A DNA stretch of 5,780 bases, taken from contig CALGGL010000323.1 in NCBI GenBank assembly GCA_937915975.1, positions 1 through 5,780 on the forward strand, read 5' to 3'. This DNA comes from an uncultured Lachnospiraceae bacterium (GTDB lineage: Bacteria > Bacillota > Clostridia > Lachnospirales > Lachnospiraceae). The translations under genes and the position numbers were made by a program. Below, piece after piece: positions 1 to 5,780 of this stretch (positions are counted from its first letter, which is position 1; the number at the start of each line of letters is the position of its first letter). The notes below the pieces were generated by a model that saw only the letters and a program-made list of their open reading frames with translations, searched no databases and was not told the DNA's origin.

Positions 1-647
1 AGCCGGGTATGAGAGATGCGATTGTAGGACCTACCGGCTGCGGAAAAAGTACTCTTATTAACCTTCTTATGAGATTTTATGATGTTGGTAGCGGAAGTAT
101 AAGCGTTGACGGTACCGACATAAGAAATATGACAAGAGAAAGTCTTAGAGATAATTATGGTATGGTGCTTCAGGAAACATGGCTTAAATCGGGAACAATC
201 AGGGATAATATAACCTATGGTAAGCCGGATGCCACGGATGAAGAGGTTATTGAGGCTGCAAAGAAGGCTCACTCCCACAGCTTTATCAAGAGACTTCCGC
301 AAGGCTACGATACGGTTATTACCGAGGACGGGGGCAATCTGTCCCAGGGTCAAAAACAGCTTTTATGCATAACGAGGGTTATGCTTCTTATGCCGCCGAT
401 GCTTATACTTGATGAGGCGACATCATCTATAGATACAAGAACCGAAATCAGGATTCAGAAAGCCTTTAACAAGATGATGGAGAATAGAACCAGCTTTGTG
501 GTTGCTCACAGACTTTCCACTATCAAGGAGGCTGACATTATTCTTGTTATGAAGGACGGAAATATAATTGAAAAGGGCTCGCATAATGAGCTTCTTGCCA
601 TGAACGGCTTCTACAGTGAGCTTTATAACGCGCAATTTGCACATTGA
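1..647 (+). CDS. ABC exporter ATP-binding domain, C-terminal part (5' end outside window)
   Basis: This is the C-terminal nucleotide-binding domain of an ABC exporter half-transporter of the fused membrane-plus-ATPase (MsbA/MdlB-like) type, which couples ATP hydrolysis to export across the cytoplasmic membrane. Counting from the Met at base 9, Walker A is GPTGCGKST (7-15), the Q-loop Gln is 55, the signature is LSQGQ (111-115), Walker B is MLILDE (131-136, catalytic Glu136), the D-loop is SSID (139-142) and the switch His is 167. All catalytic elements are present. The reading frame is open to the left edge, with Pro-Gly encoded just before that Met, as in the usual strand leading to Walker A. 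The Met at 9 is therefore internal, and the membrane domain lies upstream of the window. The ARA motif usual after the signature reads TRV here (122-124). The substrate cannot be told; such subunits often work as heterodimers with an adjacent gene. The protein ends normally for the family. Confidence 0.95.
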   Translation, partial: PGMRDAIVGPTGCGKSTLINLLMRFYDVGSGSISVDGTDIRNMTRESLRDNYGMVLQETWLKSGTIRDNITYGKPDATDEEVIEAAKKAHSHSFIKRLPQGYDTVITEDGGNLSQGQKQLLCITRVMLLMPPMLILDEATSSIDTRTEIRIQKAFNKMMENRTSFVVAHRLSTIKEADIILVMKDGNIIEKGSHNELLAMNGFYSELYNAQFAH

Positions 648-689
648 CACCATATAACCATGTATTAATGGGGTTATATGGTGTTTTTT
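647..689 (+). terminator. Intrinsic terminator of the ABC exporter gene
   Basis: A perfect 13-bp inverted repeat pairs 647-659 (acaccatataacc) with 672-684 (ggttatatggtgt) around a 12-nt loop. The right arm runs into six consecutive T (684-689). The first base of the left arm is the last base of the TGA stop codon. This is a textbook Rho-independent terminator and separates the exporter from the adhesin gene. The stem is fairly AT-rich but long and without mismatch. Because the stem is symmetric it could also act weakly on the minus strand, but only a short A run precedes it there. Confidence 0.92.
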
Positions 690-820
690 ATATAAAAAAT
701 ATTATGTAACCAAAACTAAATGTGGTTATTGCTTTTATCTATTAGCACAACATCTTGTTGAATTAATCAAAACTGGCTTAAAATATAGCTTTTTCGGCAA
801 ATTCTTCCATAAAAAAAGTA
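690..820. other. AT-rich intergenic spacer with no gene seen
   Basis: This stretch between the terminator and the candidate promoter has no convincing reading frame on either strand. It holds two short inverted repeats, taacca/tggtta (707-712 with 723-728) and caaca/tgttg (748-752 with 756-760). Both are short enough to arise by chance. A poor promoter-like pair, TTGTTG at 755-760 and TAAAAT at 779-784 with an 18-nt spacer, is also present, but its -35 is weak. Confidence 0.5.
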
Positions 821-849
821 TTGAAAAATCTTTAAAAATCCTATACTAT
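821..849 (+). promoter_or_regulatory. Candidate sigma-A type promoter of the adhesin gene
   Basis: A -35-like TTGAAA (821-826) is followed by a 17-nt spacer and a -10-like TACTAT (844-849). The overlapping TATACT (842-847) is an alternative -10 at 15-nt spacing. Transcription would start near 856, giving a leader of about 90 nt before the adhesin start codon. The -35 matches the consensus at 5 of 6 positions and the -10 at 4 of 6. This is the best promoter-like pair in the intergenic region, but AT-rich DNA yields many such matches. Confidence 0.5.
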
Positions 850-872
850 GTAAAGTAGGTTTACTATATAGT
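845..872. repeat. Interrupted inverted repeat over the promoter -10, possible operator
   Basis: The left arm actatgtaaa (845-854) pairs with tttac (860-864) plus atagt (868-872). This gives ten base pairs around a 5-nt centre with a 3-nt bulge (865-867). The repeat covers the proposed -10 and transcription start, where a repressor would act. It could equally be an RNA stem in the leader if transcription starts further upstream. No regulator family is identified. Confidence 0.35.
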
Positions 873-873
873 G

Positions 874-887
874 GGACAAGTGTGTCC
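874..887 (+). repeat. Small hairpin in the adhesin leader
   Basis: GGACA (874-878) and TGTCC (883-887) form a 5-bp stem with a 4-nt loop in the presumed 5' leader, about 60 nt before the start codon. It is the most GC-rich spot in an otherwise AT-rich region. No T-tract follows, so it is not a terminator. A role in mRNA stability or regulation is possible but not shown. Confidence 0.3.
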
Positions 888-931
888 GTTTATAGAATGA
901 GAATTATACTTTTACTATAGAAATATTATTC

Positions 932-939
932 AAGGAGGA
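932..939 (+). promoter_or_regulatory. Ribosome-binding site of the adhesin gene
   Basis: AAGGAGGA lies 7 nt before the ATG at 947. It is a near-perfect match to the 16S rRNA 3' end at optimal spacing, and it fixes the start codon of the large reading frame. Confidence 0.9.
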
Positions 940-946
940 ATTTTGC

Positions 947-1075
947 ATGAAGGATTTGAAGAAAAAGGTGACAAGACCAAGAAAGAGAGTGATAGCAATA
1001 CTGCTTTCGGCACTTATGGTGCTTTCTGTTGTATTGCCAAGCGGAGGAAGCGGTGTCAGGTATAATGCATTTGCG
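947..1075 (+). other. Signal peptide of the adhesin
   Basis: Residues 2-14 are strongly basic (KDLKKKVTRPRKR). They are followed by a hydrophobic core at 15-31 (VIAILLSALMVLSVVLP) and a small-residue stretch ending in Ala-Phe-Ala (41-43), a good signal peptidase I site before Glu44. The gap between core and cleavage site is rather long (about 10 residues), so cleavage nearer residue 36 is an alternative. The signal implies Sec-dependent export. Confidence 0.88.
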
Positions 1076-4000
1076 GAAGGAGAAGGGGCTGTTATTGCAG
1101 GAAGTATAGATCTTGCGAGTCCTGGCGATGCAGACGCTTACGATAATACGGATGCCGGTTTAAATTCTAAGGAGCCTCAATCCGTTTCTGAGGATGATAT
1201 ATCCGCTGAAGAAATCACCGAATCACAAACAGAGGAGTTTGATTCAAGTACAGAAGAAACCACGGAGGGTATGACTTCTGAAGAAGAATCAACAGATGAA
1301 TTGGAAGAATTAGAGGAAGAAGAAAATATTGTTATGGCGTCCTCTTCAACAAATCTTGCCGAGTATGTTTCCGATGCCGATGCACAGACAGGTGTTACTT
1401 ACAATTCAAATACAAATACATGGAGTGGAATTAATCTTAATAATGAATATGAGTTTACTATATACTTTACCGAAAATCAGATAAGACAGTTTATTGATAC
1501 AGACGAAACCATGAGATATACCATACCTGAAGGTATAGTTGCAAACAACATAAACAGTACATATATCGATTTGGTTTATAATCTGGGTGGAAGTACTGAC
1601 ACCATCAAGGTTGCAGACAATCCTTTCAGTATAATAGACGGTGTTATATATTTTAATTTTAATACTTCGGATGCAAATTTCGGAACCCTGAAGAATTCTG
1701 ATGATGCGCGCTTTCACCTTACATTTAAGGGAAAATTTGACGGTTCACAGGATTTGATTAACTTTGGTAACGGTGTAACAAGAAATGTAGAAACAAATAC
1801 AGCAAAGGATGTTACTGTGGAAAAAAGCAGTAACGGAACCATATCTGCTGATAGCGATACCATTAATTACACGGTTAAGGTTAAATCATCGGGTTATAAC
1901 GAGGGTATAACCTTTAATGACGCTCTTGACAATAATTACTTTGATATAATAGATGTTACTTCTGTTGTTAAAGACAGCTACGGTAATACCGTGACAGGTA
2001 TAAATGTTACGGAAACTTCAAGCTCTGCAAGTGCCGTAAGCTATAACATTGATAAGTTATATAACGGATATTATGTTGAATTTAATTATAAGGTTAGAGC
2101 AAAGGATAATGATAAGAGTAATATTGTAACTGCGGATTCAAATAATGACGGAAGAGTGACTATAGGAAATACGGCATCGGTTACCTGTTCGACCGAATCA
2201 GATACAAGTAATAATTCCGTAAGCACAACAAAGGATATATCCTATACATCTATATCAAATAAGTCGGCAGCCGTAACCGATGAGGAAAATGGTATAGTTA
2301 CATGGACTATAACTTTAAATCCGGAGAGAATTGTTTCTTTAAACGGAAAGAGTTTAAGTGATACACTGAATGATGATTTAAATACCATAAATGATAATCA
2401 GAAGTTTTACAGCGACATAACAATAAAGGGATATGCCGATAATTCCACAGGTTCGGGAACTGCCGATGTAGAGCATACAGTTTCCAAACCGACAGGCTCT
2501 TCATTTGATTATACATTTAATGAAAATGATGCTTCAAAGGCGTATTATTATGTTATAACATACCAGACTCAGGCTCAGAATATGGATGAGCAGATTGCGG
2601 ATATGAAATTAAGTAATACCGCAACCTTTGAGAATTACGGTAGCAAAACAGCAACAGCTACCATAGGAATACCGGATAGAAATGAGCTGGGAATAGAAAA
2701 GACTGCAACGGAGGTTACTTCGGAATATGTAATATGGACAGTTACAGTAGATGTACCCGATATAGGTCTTGACAGCTTAGTTCTTACTGATGTGGCACCA
2801 AATGAATCAAGCTATTATTATGATGATATAGTTCAGTCATCCATATCTGTTACAGGATTAAATCAGGGTGAAGGCTATGTGTCTGACTTTACTACTCAGT
2901 TAAGAGGGTCTGATAATACAACAATTACAAAGGGCTTTTCATTAACCTTCCATAAGACAGGCGGAGCACCGGGACTTGATGCCGGAACAAACAGACAGAT
3001 AGTTCTTACATATAAGACAATGGTTGACCAGACATGGCTTGCATTCTCCCAGACGACAGGAGGAAGCTGGGCAAAGAACCATAATAATACTATAACCGCA
3101 ACATCTGACGGAATTAATATACCTGCAACCGGAACAGCTACACCTGTTAAGCCGGAGGTGGAAAAGAAGCTTGCTAATAAGGGAACAGTTGATATTGACG
3201 GAACCAAGTACCCATTATATGAATTCCAGATACGTGTTGCACCTGTTGACAGTGACTCTATTACAATAACAGATACCTTACCGGAAGGCTTTAAGATTTA
3301 TACTGAGATGCCGGTAACCGATTGGTCGAGAAAGACAAAGGCTTACGGAAGTAATGCTGTTTGGAGTCCGGAGACAGACCTTAATCAGACTATTACCATA
3401 TCGGATCCTGATGCGGAGGGTAATGTAACCTTTACGATTCCGATTATAAAGAATCCGAATACGGACAGCTATTATAATTATTACTGGCTGGATTATTACA
3501 TTGTTCCAAAGGATAAGGCAACAATGTTAGATCTGGATCAGGCAGCATTGGATACTGAGGAAGATAAGCTTACGCTTACAAATACAGCAACCTACCTTGG
3601 AGAAAGTACATCTCTTGATTTTACATATGAACCGGATAAATCGGACGGCTATACGCTTACCAAGGAGCTTGTAAGTGAGAATAACGGAGTAGCAAAGTAT
3701 AAAATAGATGTCAATCCAGAGCTGCTTGAATTAAACGGCGGAGATAACATTACGCTTACTGACACATTTACCAATTTAAGTATTGATTATTCGACAATCA
3801 AGGTTACTGCTGTTTCACCGGCGGATGCGGAGGTTATATCCTGCGATGTCCGTAGTAATGTAATGACGATTGTGTTAAATGATAAAGCACATTATACAAT
3901 TGAGTATGAGTCCAATATCATTGCAAACGGAACTTACGAAAATGTTGTTAAAGTACAAGGATATACAGCAAAGAAGACAGCCAGCTATTCATCCTCGGGT

Positions 4001-5539
4001 GGTGGAGATTACGGTAATCAGTTATCTATCAATATATTTAAGCAGGAATACGGAAATGCCCTTAATAAGCTTGAGGGTGTAGAATTCCAGCTTTTTGTGG
4101 ATGAAAACGGAACCGCGGTTCCGGTAAAGGATGAAAGCGGTAATATAGTAACAGCTACAACCGATGAAAACGGTAAGGCTACCTTCCAGGGAAGCAATAC
4201 GGCGGGCTGGAAGATTGTTAAGGGTAATAAGTATTATATTAAGGAGTTAAATCCACCGGAAGGCTATCTTGGTATTGAGGGCATGTATAACTTTACAATT
4301 GCCGATGTACCTGATTGGAACAATTATGTTTATAAGACCGGTGAAACAATGCGTGTTGATAACAACAAAATTGATCTTAAGGTTACAAAGACCTTGGATA
4401 ATGCTCCTGATGATTTGGATCTGAGTACGATTGTATTTACTGTTGTTGTAAGTGAGGGCGAGGGCGATAATGCTACTGTAAAAACATATACCAAGACTCT
4501 TGCTGAGATAAAAGCAGGAGTGGAAGAAGGCTCAAGATGGTATTCCTATGACGATACTACTAAAACCTATACATGGTATTTTACTGATCTTACTACAGAT
4601 AGCAATGCGACAGTAACGGAAACCATAAATGCTTCAACTGCTGATCAGAATCCAAGCTCGATTTCCTACAGTATATTAAATGATGGAACTGCGACAGTAG
4701 CCGAGAACAATTATACAAGTGGAACAGGTATAACAGTTACCGGACTTGCAAATGATTCAATCAGGACAGTTGCATTCACAAACAGCTATGCGGGTTCTGT
4801 AGATGTAACTCCTGTTGTATATAAGAAGCTTGACGGAAAAACAAGTGGAACAGGCTCTGCTTTAACATTCCCATTAAACGGACTTTCATTTGATTTTTCA
4901 TTGTATGAGATTTCGGAAAATCTTTATCCGGCAGATCACGGTGCAATTGATGATTTATCCGGCAAGTGGAATTCTACAGCATCATATACTGCAAGCGCAT
5001 CTGATTTAACAGGCGGAAAAGCTGAGTTTTCTAAGATAACATATAATCTTGGAGGTGCGGTAACTTATCCGAGATATTACTATTATAAGATTGTTGAGGA
5101 TGCATCCGGTTACAGTAAGATTACGGATGATTCGGATTATGTTGTAATGACTGTAATTGTCAATAAAGATTCAGCATCAGGTGCGATTACAAAGAGTATT
5201 TCTTATACAAAATATAATTCGGACGGATCGGTTGATGTATCTGCAACAACTGATCCAAAGGCTGTGGCATTTAACAATATTACAGGTGATACAACACTTA
5301 TACTTAAAGCTAACAAGTATCTGACTGAAAACGGAAGCTCTGTTACTCCTGATGATGTTTTCAGTTTCAAGCTTGAGCCTGTTGAGTTAAACGGTGTAAT
5401 CGATGATCAGAGAAATGCTTCACAGGCTGCTGTTTCCAACAATGCAGCAAATATTACATTTGATGCACTTACCTATGACGGAAGTGATATAAGTGAGGAT
5501 AGCTCGAATCCGACAGTTTACAGATATAAGCGAAAATGA
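947..5539 (+). CDS. Giant secreted multidomain surface adhesin/pilin-like protein, ended early by a frameshift
   Basis: The product is a 1530-residue exported protein. It has an N-terminal signal peptide (1-43), an acidic linker (about 73-127), an N-terminal beta-rich domain (131-290), five CnaA/D2-like repeats (about 291-1007), a CnaB/SpaA-type domain (1025-1140), a further Lys-Glu-Asn domain (1141-1282), a Spy0128-like pilin linkage domain (1284-1447) and the start of a second one (from 1448). Such domains form rigid stalks in Gram-positive adhesins and pilins, cross-linked by internal Lys-Asn isopeptide bonds. The mature part has only two Cys (414 and 966), as expected for stalks that use isopeptides rather than disulfides. 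The start is set by the strong ribosome site. The TGA at 5537-5539 falls inside a domain, and homologous sequence continues in another frame (5523-5780), so the full protein is longer. No sortase signal lies in the window. The ligand is unknown, and the protein could be an adhesin or a structural pilin-like subunit. The gene appears to be transcribed alone. Confidence 0.9.
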   Translation: MKDLKKKVTRPRKRVIAILLSALMVLSVVLPSGGSGVRYNAFAEGEGAVIAGSIDLASPGDADAYDNTDAGLNSKEPQSVSEDDISAEEITESQTEEFDSSTEETTEGMTSEEESTDELEELEEEENIVMASSSTNLAEYVSDADAQTGVTYNSNTNTWSGINLNNEYEFTIYFTENQIRQFIDTDETMRYTIPEGIVANNINSTYIDLVYNLGGSTDTIKVADNPFSIIDGVIYFNFNTSDANFGTLKNSDDARFHLTFKGKFDGSQDLINFGNGVTRNVETNTAKDVTVEKSSNGTISADSDTINYTVKVKSSGYNEGITFNDALDNNYFDIIDVTSVVKDSYGNTVTGINVTETSSSASAVSYNIDKLYNGYYVEFNYKVRAKDNDKSNIVTADSNNDGRVTIGNTASVTCSTESDTSNNSVSTTKDISYTSISNKSAAVTDEENGIVTWTITLNPERIVSLNGKSLSDTLNDDLNTINDNQKFYSDITIKGYADNSTGSGTADVEHTVSKPTGSSFDYTFNENDASKAYYYVITYQTQAQNMDEQIADMKLSNTATFENYGSKTATATIGIPDRNELGIEKTATEVTSEYVIWTVTVDVPDIGLDSLVLTDVAPNESSYYYDDIVQSSISVTGLNQGEGYVSDFTTQLRGSDNTTITKGFSLTFHKTGGAPGLDAGTNRQIVLTYKTMVDQTWLAFSQTTGGSWAKNHNNTITATSDGINIPATGTATPVKPEVEKKLANKGTVDIDGTKYPLYEFQIRVAPVDSDSITITDTLPEGFKIYTEMPVTDWSRKTKAYGSNAVWSPETDLNQTITISDPDAEGNVTFTIPIIKNPNTDSYYNYYWLDYYIVPKDKATMLDLDQAALDTEEDKLTLTNTATYLGESTSLDFTYEPDKSDGYTLTKELVSENNGVAKYKIDVNPELLELNGGDNITLTDTFTNLSIDYSTIKVTAVSPADAEVISCDVRSNVMTIVLNDKAHYTIEYESNIIANGTYENVVKVQGYTAKKTASYSSSGGGDYGNQLSINIFKQEYGNALNKLEGVEFQLFVDENGTAVPVKDESGNIVTATTDENGKATFQGSNTAGWKIVKGNKYYIKELNPPEGYLGIEGMYNFTIADVPDWNNYVYKTGETMRVDNNKIDLKVTKTLDNAPDDLDLSTIVFTVVVSEGEGDNATVKTYTKTLAEIKAGVEEGSRWYSYDDTTKTYTWYFTDLTTDSNATVTETINASTADQNPSSISYSILNDGTATVAENNYTSGTGITVTGLANDSIRTVAFTNSYAGSVDVTPVVYKKLDGKTSGTGSALTFPLNGLSFDFSLYEISENLYPADHGAIDDLSGKWNSTASYTASASDLTGGKAEFSKITYNLGGAVTYPRYYYYKIVEDASGYSKITDDSDYVVMTVIVNKDSASGAITKSISYTKYNSDGSVDVSATTDPKAVAFNNITGDTTLILKANKYLTENGSSVTPDDVFSFKLEPVELNGVIDDQRNASQAAVSNNAANITFDALTYDGSDISEDSSNPTVYRYKRK
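1163..1327 (+). other. Acidic Ser/Thr-rich linker of the adhesin
   Basis: Residues about 73-127 are dominated by Glu, Asp, Ser and Thr, ending in ELEELEEEE (119-127), with almost no hydrophobic or basic residues. The stretch is predicted to be disordered. It lies between the signal peptide and the first folded domain, so it would be the extreme N-terminus of the mature protein and the tip if the protein is anchored at its C-terminus. Confidence 0.75.
1337..1816 (+). other. N-terminal beta-rich domain of the adhesin
   Basis: Residues 131-290 show alternating hydrophobic strands such as YEFTIYFT (168-175) and ARFHLTFKGKF (254-264). The general look is like the N-terminal ligand-binding domains of MSCRAMM-type adhesins. 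No clear Lys-Asp-Asn set is seen here, unlike the repeats that follow. It is the best candidate for the binding head, but the family is not identified. Confidence 0.4.
1817..3967 (+). repeat. Five tandem CnaA/D2-like Ig-fold domains
   Basis: Residues about 291-1007 hold five diverged repeats of roughly 105-155 residues. Each starts with a strand carrying Lys, then a Thr/Ser-Asp or Asn-Asp turn about 30-36 residues later (as in ITDTLPEGF, 773-781), then a strand like VITYQT, and ends near an Asn, often in NTAT. The Lys/Asp/Asn sets are K293/D325/N408, K439/D472/N557, K585/D615/N714, K740 or K741/D776/N879, and K906/D939/N999. In CnaA-type folds these residues form the intramolecular Lys-Asn bond with a catalytic Asp. 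The assignment here is by pattern only. The repeats are diverged in both protein and DNA, so they are old rather than recent duplications. Confidence 0.65.
4019..4366 (+). other. CnaB/SpaA-type domain of the adhesin
   Basis: Residues 1025-1140 match the SpaA/Cna-B pattern: a strand with Lys1032, then LEGVEFQLF (1042-1050), TDENGKATF (1072-1080), and YYIKELNPPEGY (1096-1107), the equivalent of the usual IKE-x-x-APxGY. The predicted bond is Lys1032 to Asn1139 (in VDN), catalysed by Glu1100. This is the most readily recognised domain of the protein. Confidence 0.85.
4367..4792 (+). other. Lys-Glu-Asn Ig-fold domain of the adhesin
   Basis: Residues 1141-1282 begin with VTKTLDNAP (1146-1154), carry ATVTETI (1221-1227) in the middle and end with VAFTNSY (1275-1281). 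This is the layout of pilin-type isopeptide domains, with Lys1148, Glu1225 and Asn1279 as the probable triad. It is less close to a named family than its neighbours. Confidence 0.6.
4796..5287 (+). other. Spy0128-like pilin isopeptide linkage domain (intact copy)
   Basis: Residues 1284-1447 start with VVYKKLDG, continue with FDFSLYE (1315-1321), AEFSKITY (1359-1366) and YYYKIVED (1378-1385), and end with VAFNNI (1440-1445). The order matches the streptococcal pilin linkage domain. The likely triad is Lys1293, Glu1384 and Asn1444. This domain is the template for the broken copy that follows. Confidence 0.8.
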
Positions 5540-5717
5540 CGTACCTTCCGGCTATTCGAAGGATACAAATTATTACTATGCAGATGTTACCGTTACAAGA
5601 GATCAGACAACCGGAGGAGTAAAGACATCTACCAATATTACAAAGTATAATTCTTCGGGTGCGGTGATTGAAGAAAATGTAGCGGCTTCCAGAGTTGACT
5701 TCAGAAATACAAAGGCA
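5288..5717 (+). pseudogene. Second Spy0128-like domain, split by a frameshift
   Basis: The first part, in the frame of 947, has KYLTENG (Lys1457), VFSFKLEP (1471-1478), ITFDALTY (1503-1510) and YRYK (1525-1528), then runs into TGA at 5537. The second part, in the frame of 5523, has ISEND, SGYSKDTNYYYADVTVT and VDFRNTKA. Joined, they match the preceding domain strand for strand. Lys1457 is before the break, while the Glu (codon 5532-5534) and Asn (codon 5706-5708) are after it. The Glu-to-Asn distance is 58 residues, against 60 in the intact copy. Confidence 0.8.
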
Positions 5718-5780
5718 TCACGTACAGGCAGCATAAGTCTCACATCCAAAAAGACAATTGACGGAAGTATTACTGATGTA
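5523..5780 (+). pseudogene. Out-of-frame continuation of the adhesin (3' part, runs off the window)
   Basis: This frame is one base forward of the main adhesin frame. It is open from 5493 to the window end and encodes 86 residues from 5523. They finish the second Spy0128-like domain and begin a third copy (SLTSKKTIDG, with another candidate bond-forming Lys). There is no ribosome-binding site or in-frame start codon near its beginning, so it is not a separate gene. It is the displaced end of the same protein. The remaining domains and any LPxTG-type sortase signal would lie beyond the window. Confidence 0.85.

Noticed and set aside
9..11. ATG at 9 as the start of the ABC protein
   Set aside because: The frame is open to the left edge, there is no ribosome site, and the residues before it match the strand that normally leads into Walker A. 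It is an internal Met.
423..653. Minus-strand reading frame of 76 codons opposite the ABC gene
   Set aside because: It lies antisense to a strongly conserved ATPase, has no ribosome site or recognisable product, and starts inside the terminator stem.
707..760. Short inverted repeats taacca/tggtta and caaca/tgttg
   Set aside because: The stems are only 5-6 bp, AT-rich and without T-tracts, and are expected by chance.
755..784. Second promoter (TTGTTG, 18 nt, TAAAAT)
   Set aside because: The -35 matches poorly (3 of 6), and the pair is no better than expected by chance in AT-rich DNA; the 821-849 pair is stronger.
1406..3207. Three minus-strand reading frames of 69-103 codons (1406-1717, 2307-2516, 2896-3207)
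   Set aside because: All are antisense shadows of the adhesin, with compositions unlike real proteins and no ribosome sites.
3879..4082. Plus-strand 67-codon frame inside the adhesin
   Set aside because: It is an alternate frame of a continuous, well-supported coding sequence, with no start signal.
5522..5540. Programmed +1 ribosomal frameshifting
   Set aside because: No slippery heptamer, stimulatory Shine-Dalgarno-like site or obvious downstream structure is seen. A one-base shift also leaves the conserved Y-x-Y-K-I-x-E motif short, whereas loss of 5 bp explains it exactly.
5536..5620. ATG at 5536 overlapping the TGA stop (ATGA), as translational coupling to a second gene
   Set aside because: That ATG is in a third frame that encodes no recognisable sequence and soon stops. 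The homologous continuation is in the frame of 5523, which has no start codon nearby.
1..5780. CRISPR array, insertion sequence, tRNA/rRNA, riboswitch or defence system
   Set aside because: I found no direct repeat array, transposase, terminal repeats, tRNA cloverleaf or known riboswitch core. The content is explained by an exporter tail and an adhesin.

Overview
The window looks like a chromosomal segment from an AT-rich, low-GC Gram-positive anaerobe, most likely a gut or rumen Lachnospiraceae-type Clostridia (Butyrivibrio/Roseburia-like). This rests on the ABC exporter tail, the AGGAGG ribosome site, frequent ATA and AGA codons, and a very large secreted protein built from isopeptide-type Ig folds. 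The genus is an inference by family resemblance and no search was run.

Layout: (1) 1-647, + strand: the end of an ABC exporter subunit, consisting of a near-complete ATP-binding domain whose gene starts outside the window. (2) 647-689: a strong intrinsic terminator whose stem begins on the last base of that gene's stop codon. (3) 690-946: an AT-rich intergenic region with a candidate promoter (821-849), an interrupted inverted repeat over its -10 (845-872), a small leader hairpin (874-887), a 9-bp direct repeat, and a strong ribosome-binding site (932-939). (4) 947-5539, + strand: a 1530-codon reading frame for a giant secreted, multidomain surface adhesin or pilin-like protein. (5) 5523-5780: the continuation of the same protein in a different frame, running off the window end.

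The adhesin reads as a signal peptide, an acidic low-complexity linker, an N-terminal beta-rich domain, five tandem CnaA/D2-like domains, one CnaB (SpaA-type) domain, one further Lys-Glu-Asn domain, one Spy0128-like pilin linkage domain, and a second Spy0128-like domain broken by the frameshift. Each domain has residues positioned like those that form intramolecular Lys-Asn isopeptide bonds. The first five use a Lys...Asp...Asn pattern and the later ones Lys...Glu...Asn.

The main oddity is the frameshift at about 5525-5531. Homology to the preceding domain predicts Tyr-Arg-Tyr-Lys-Ile-Ser-Glu, and the observed DNA is what would remain if one copy of a tandem ataag-ataag pair (5 bp) were lost. 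The break separates the bond-forming Lys of that domain from its Glu and Asn, and would remove everything downstream, presumably including a cell-wall anchor. The two genes appear to be separate transcription units. I see no sign of a defence system, CRISPR array, mobile element or RNA gene.
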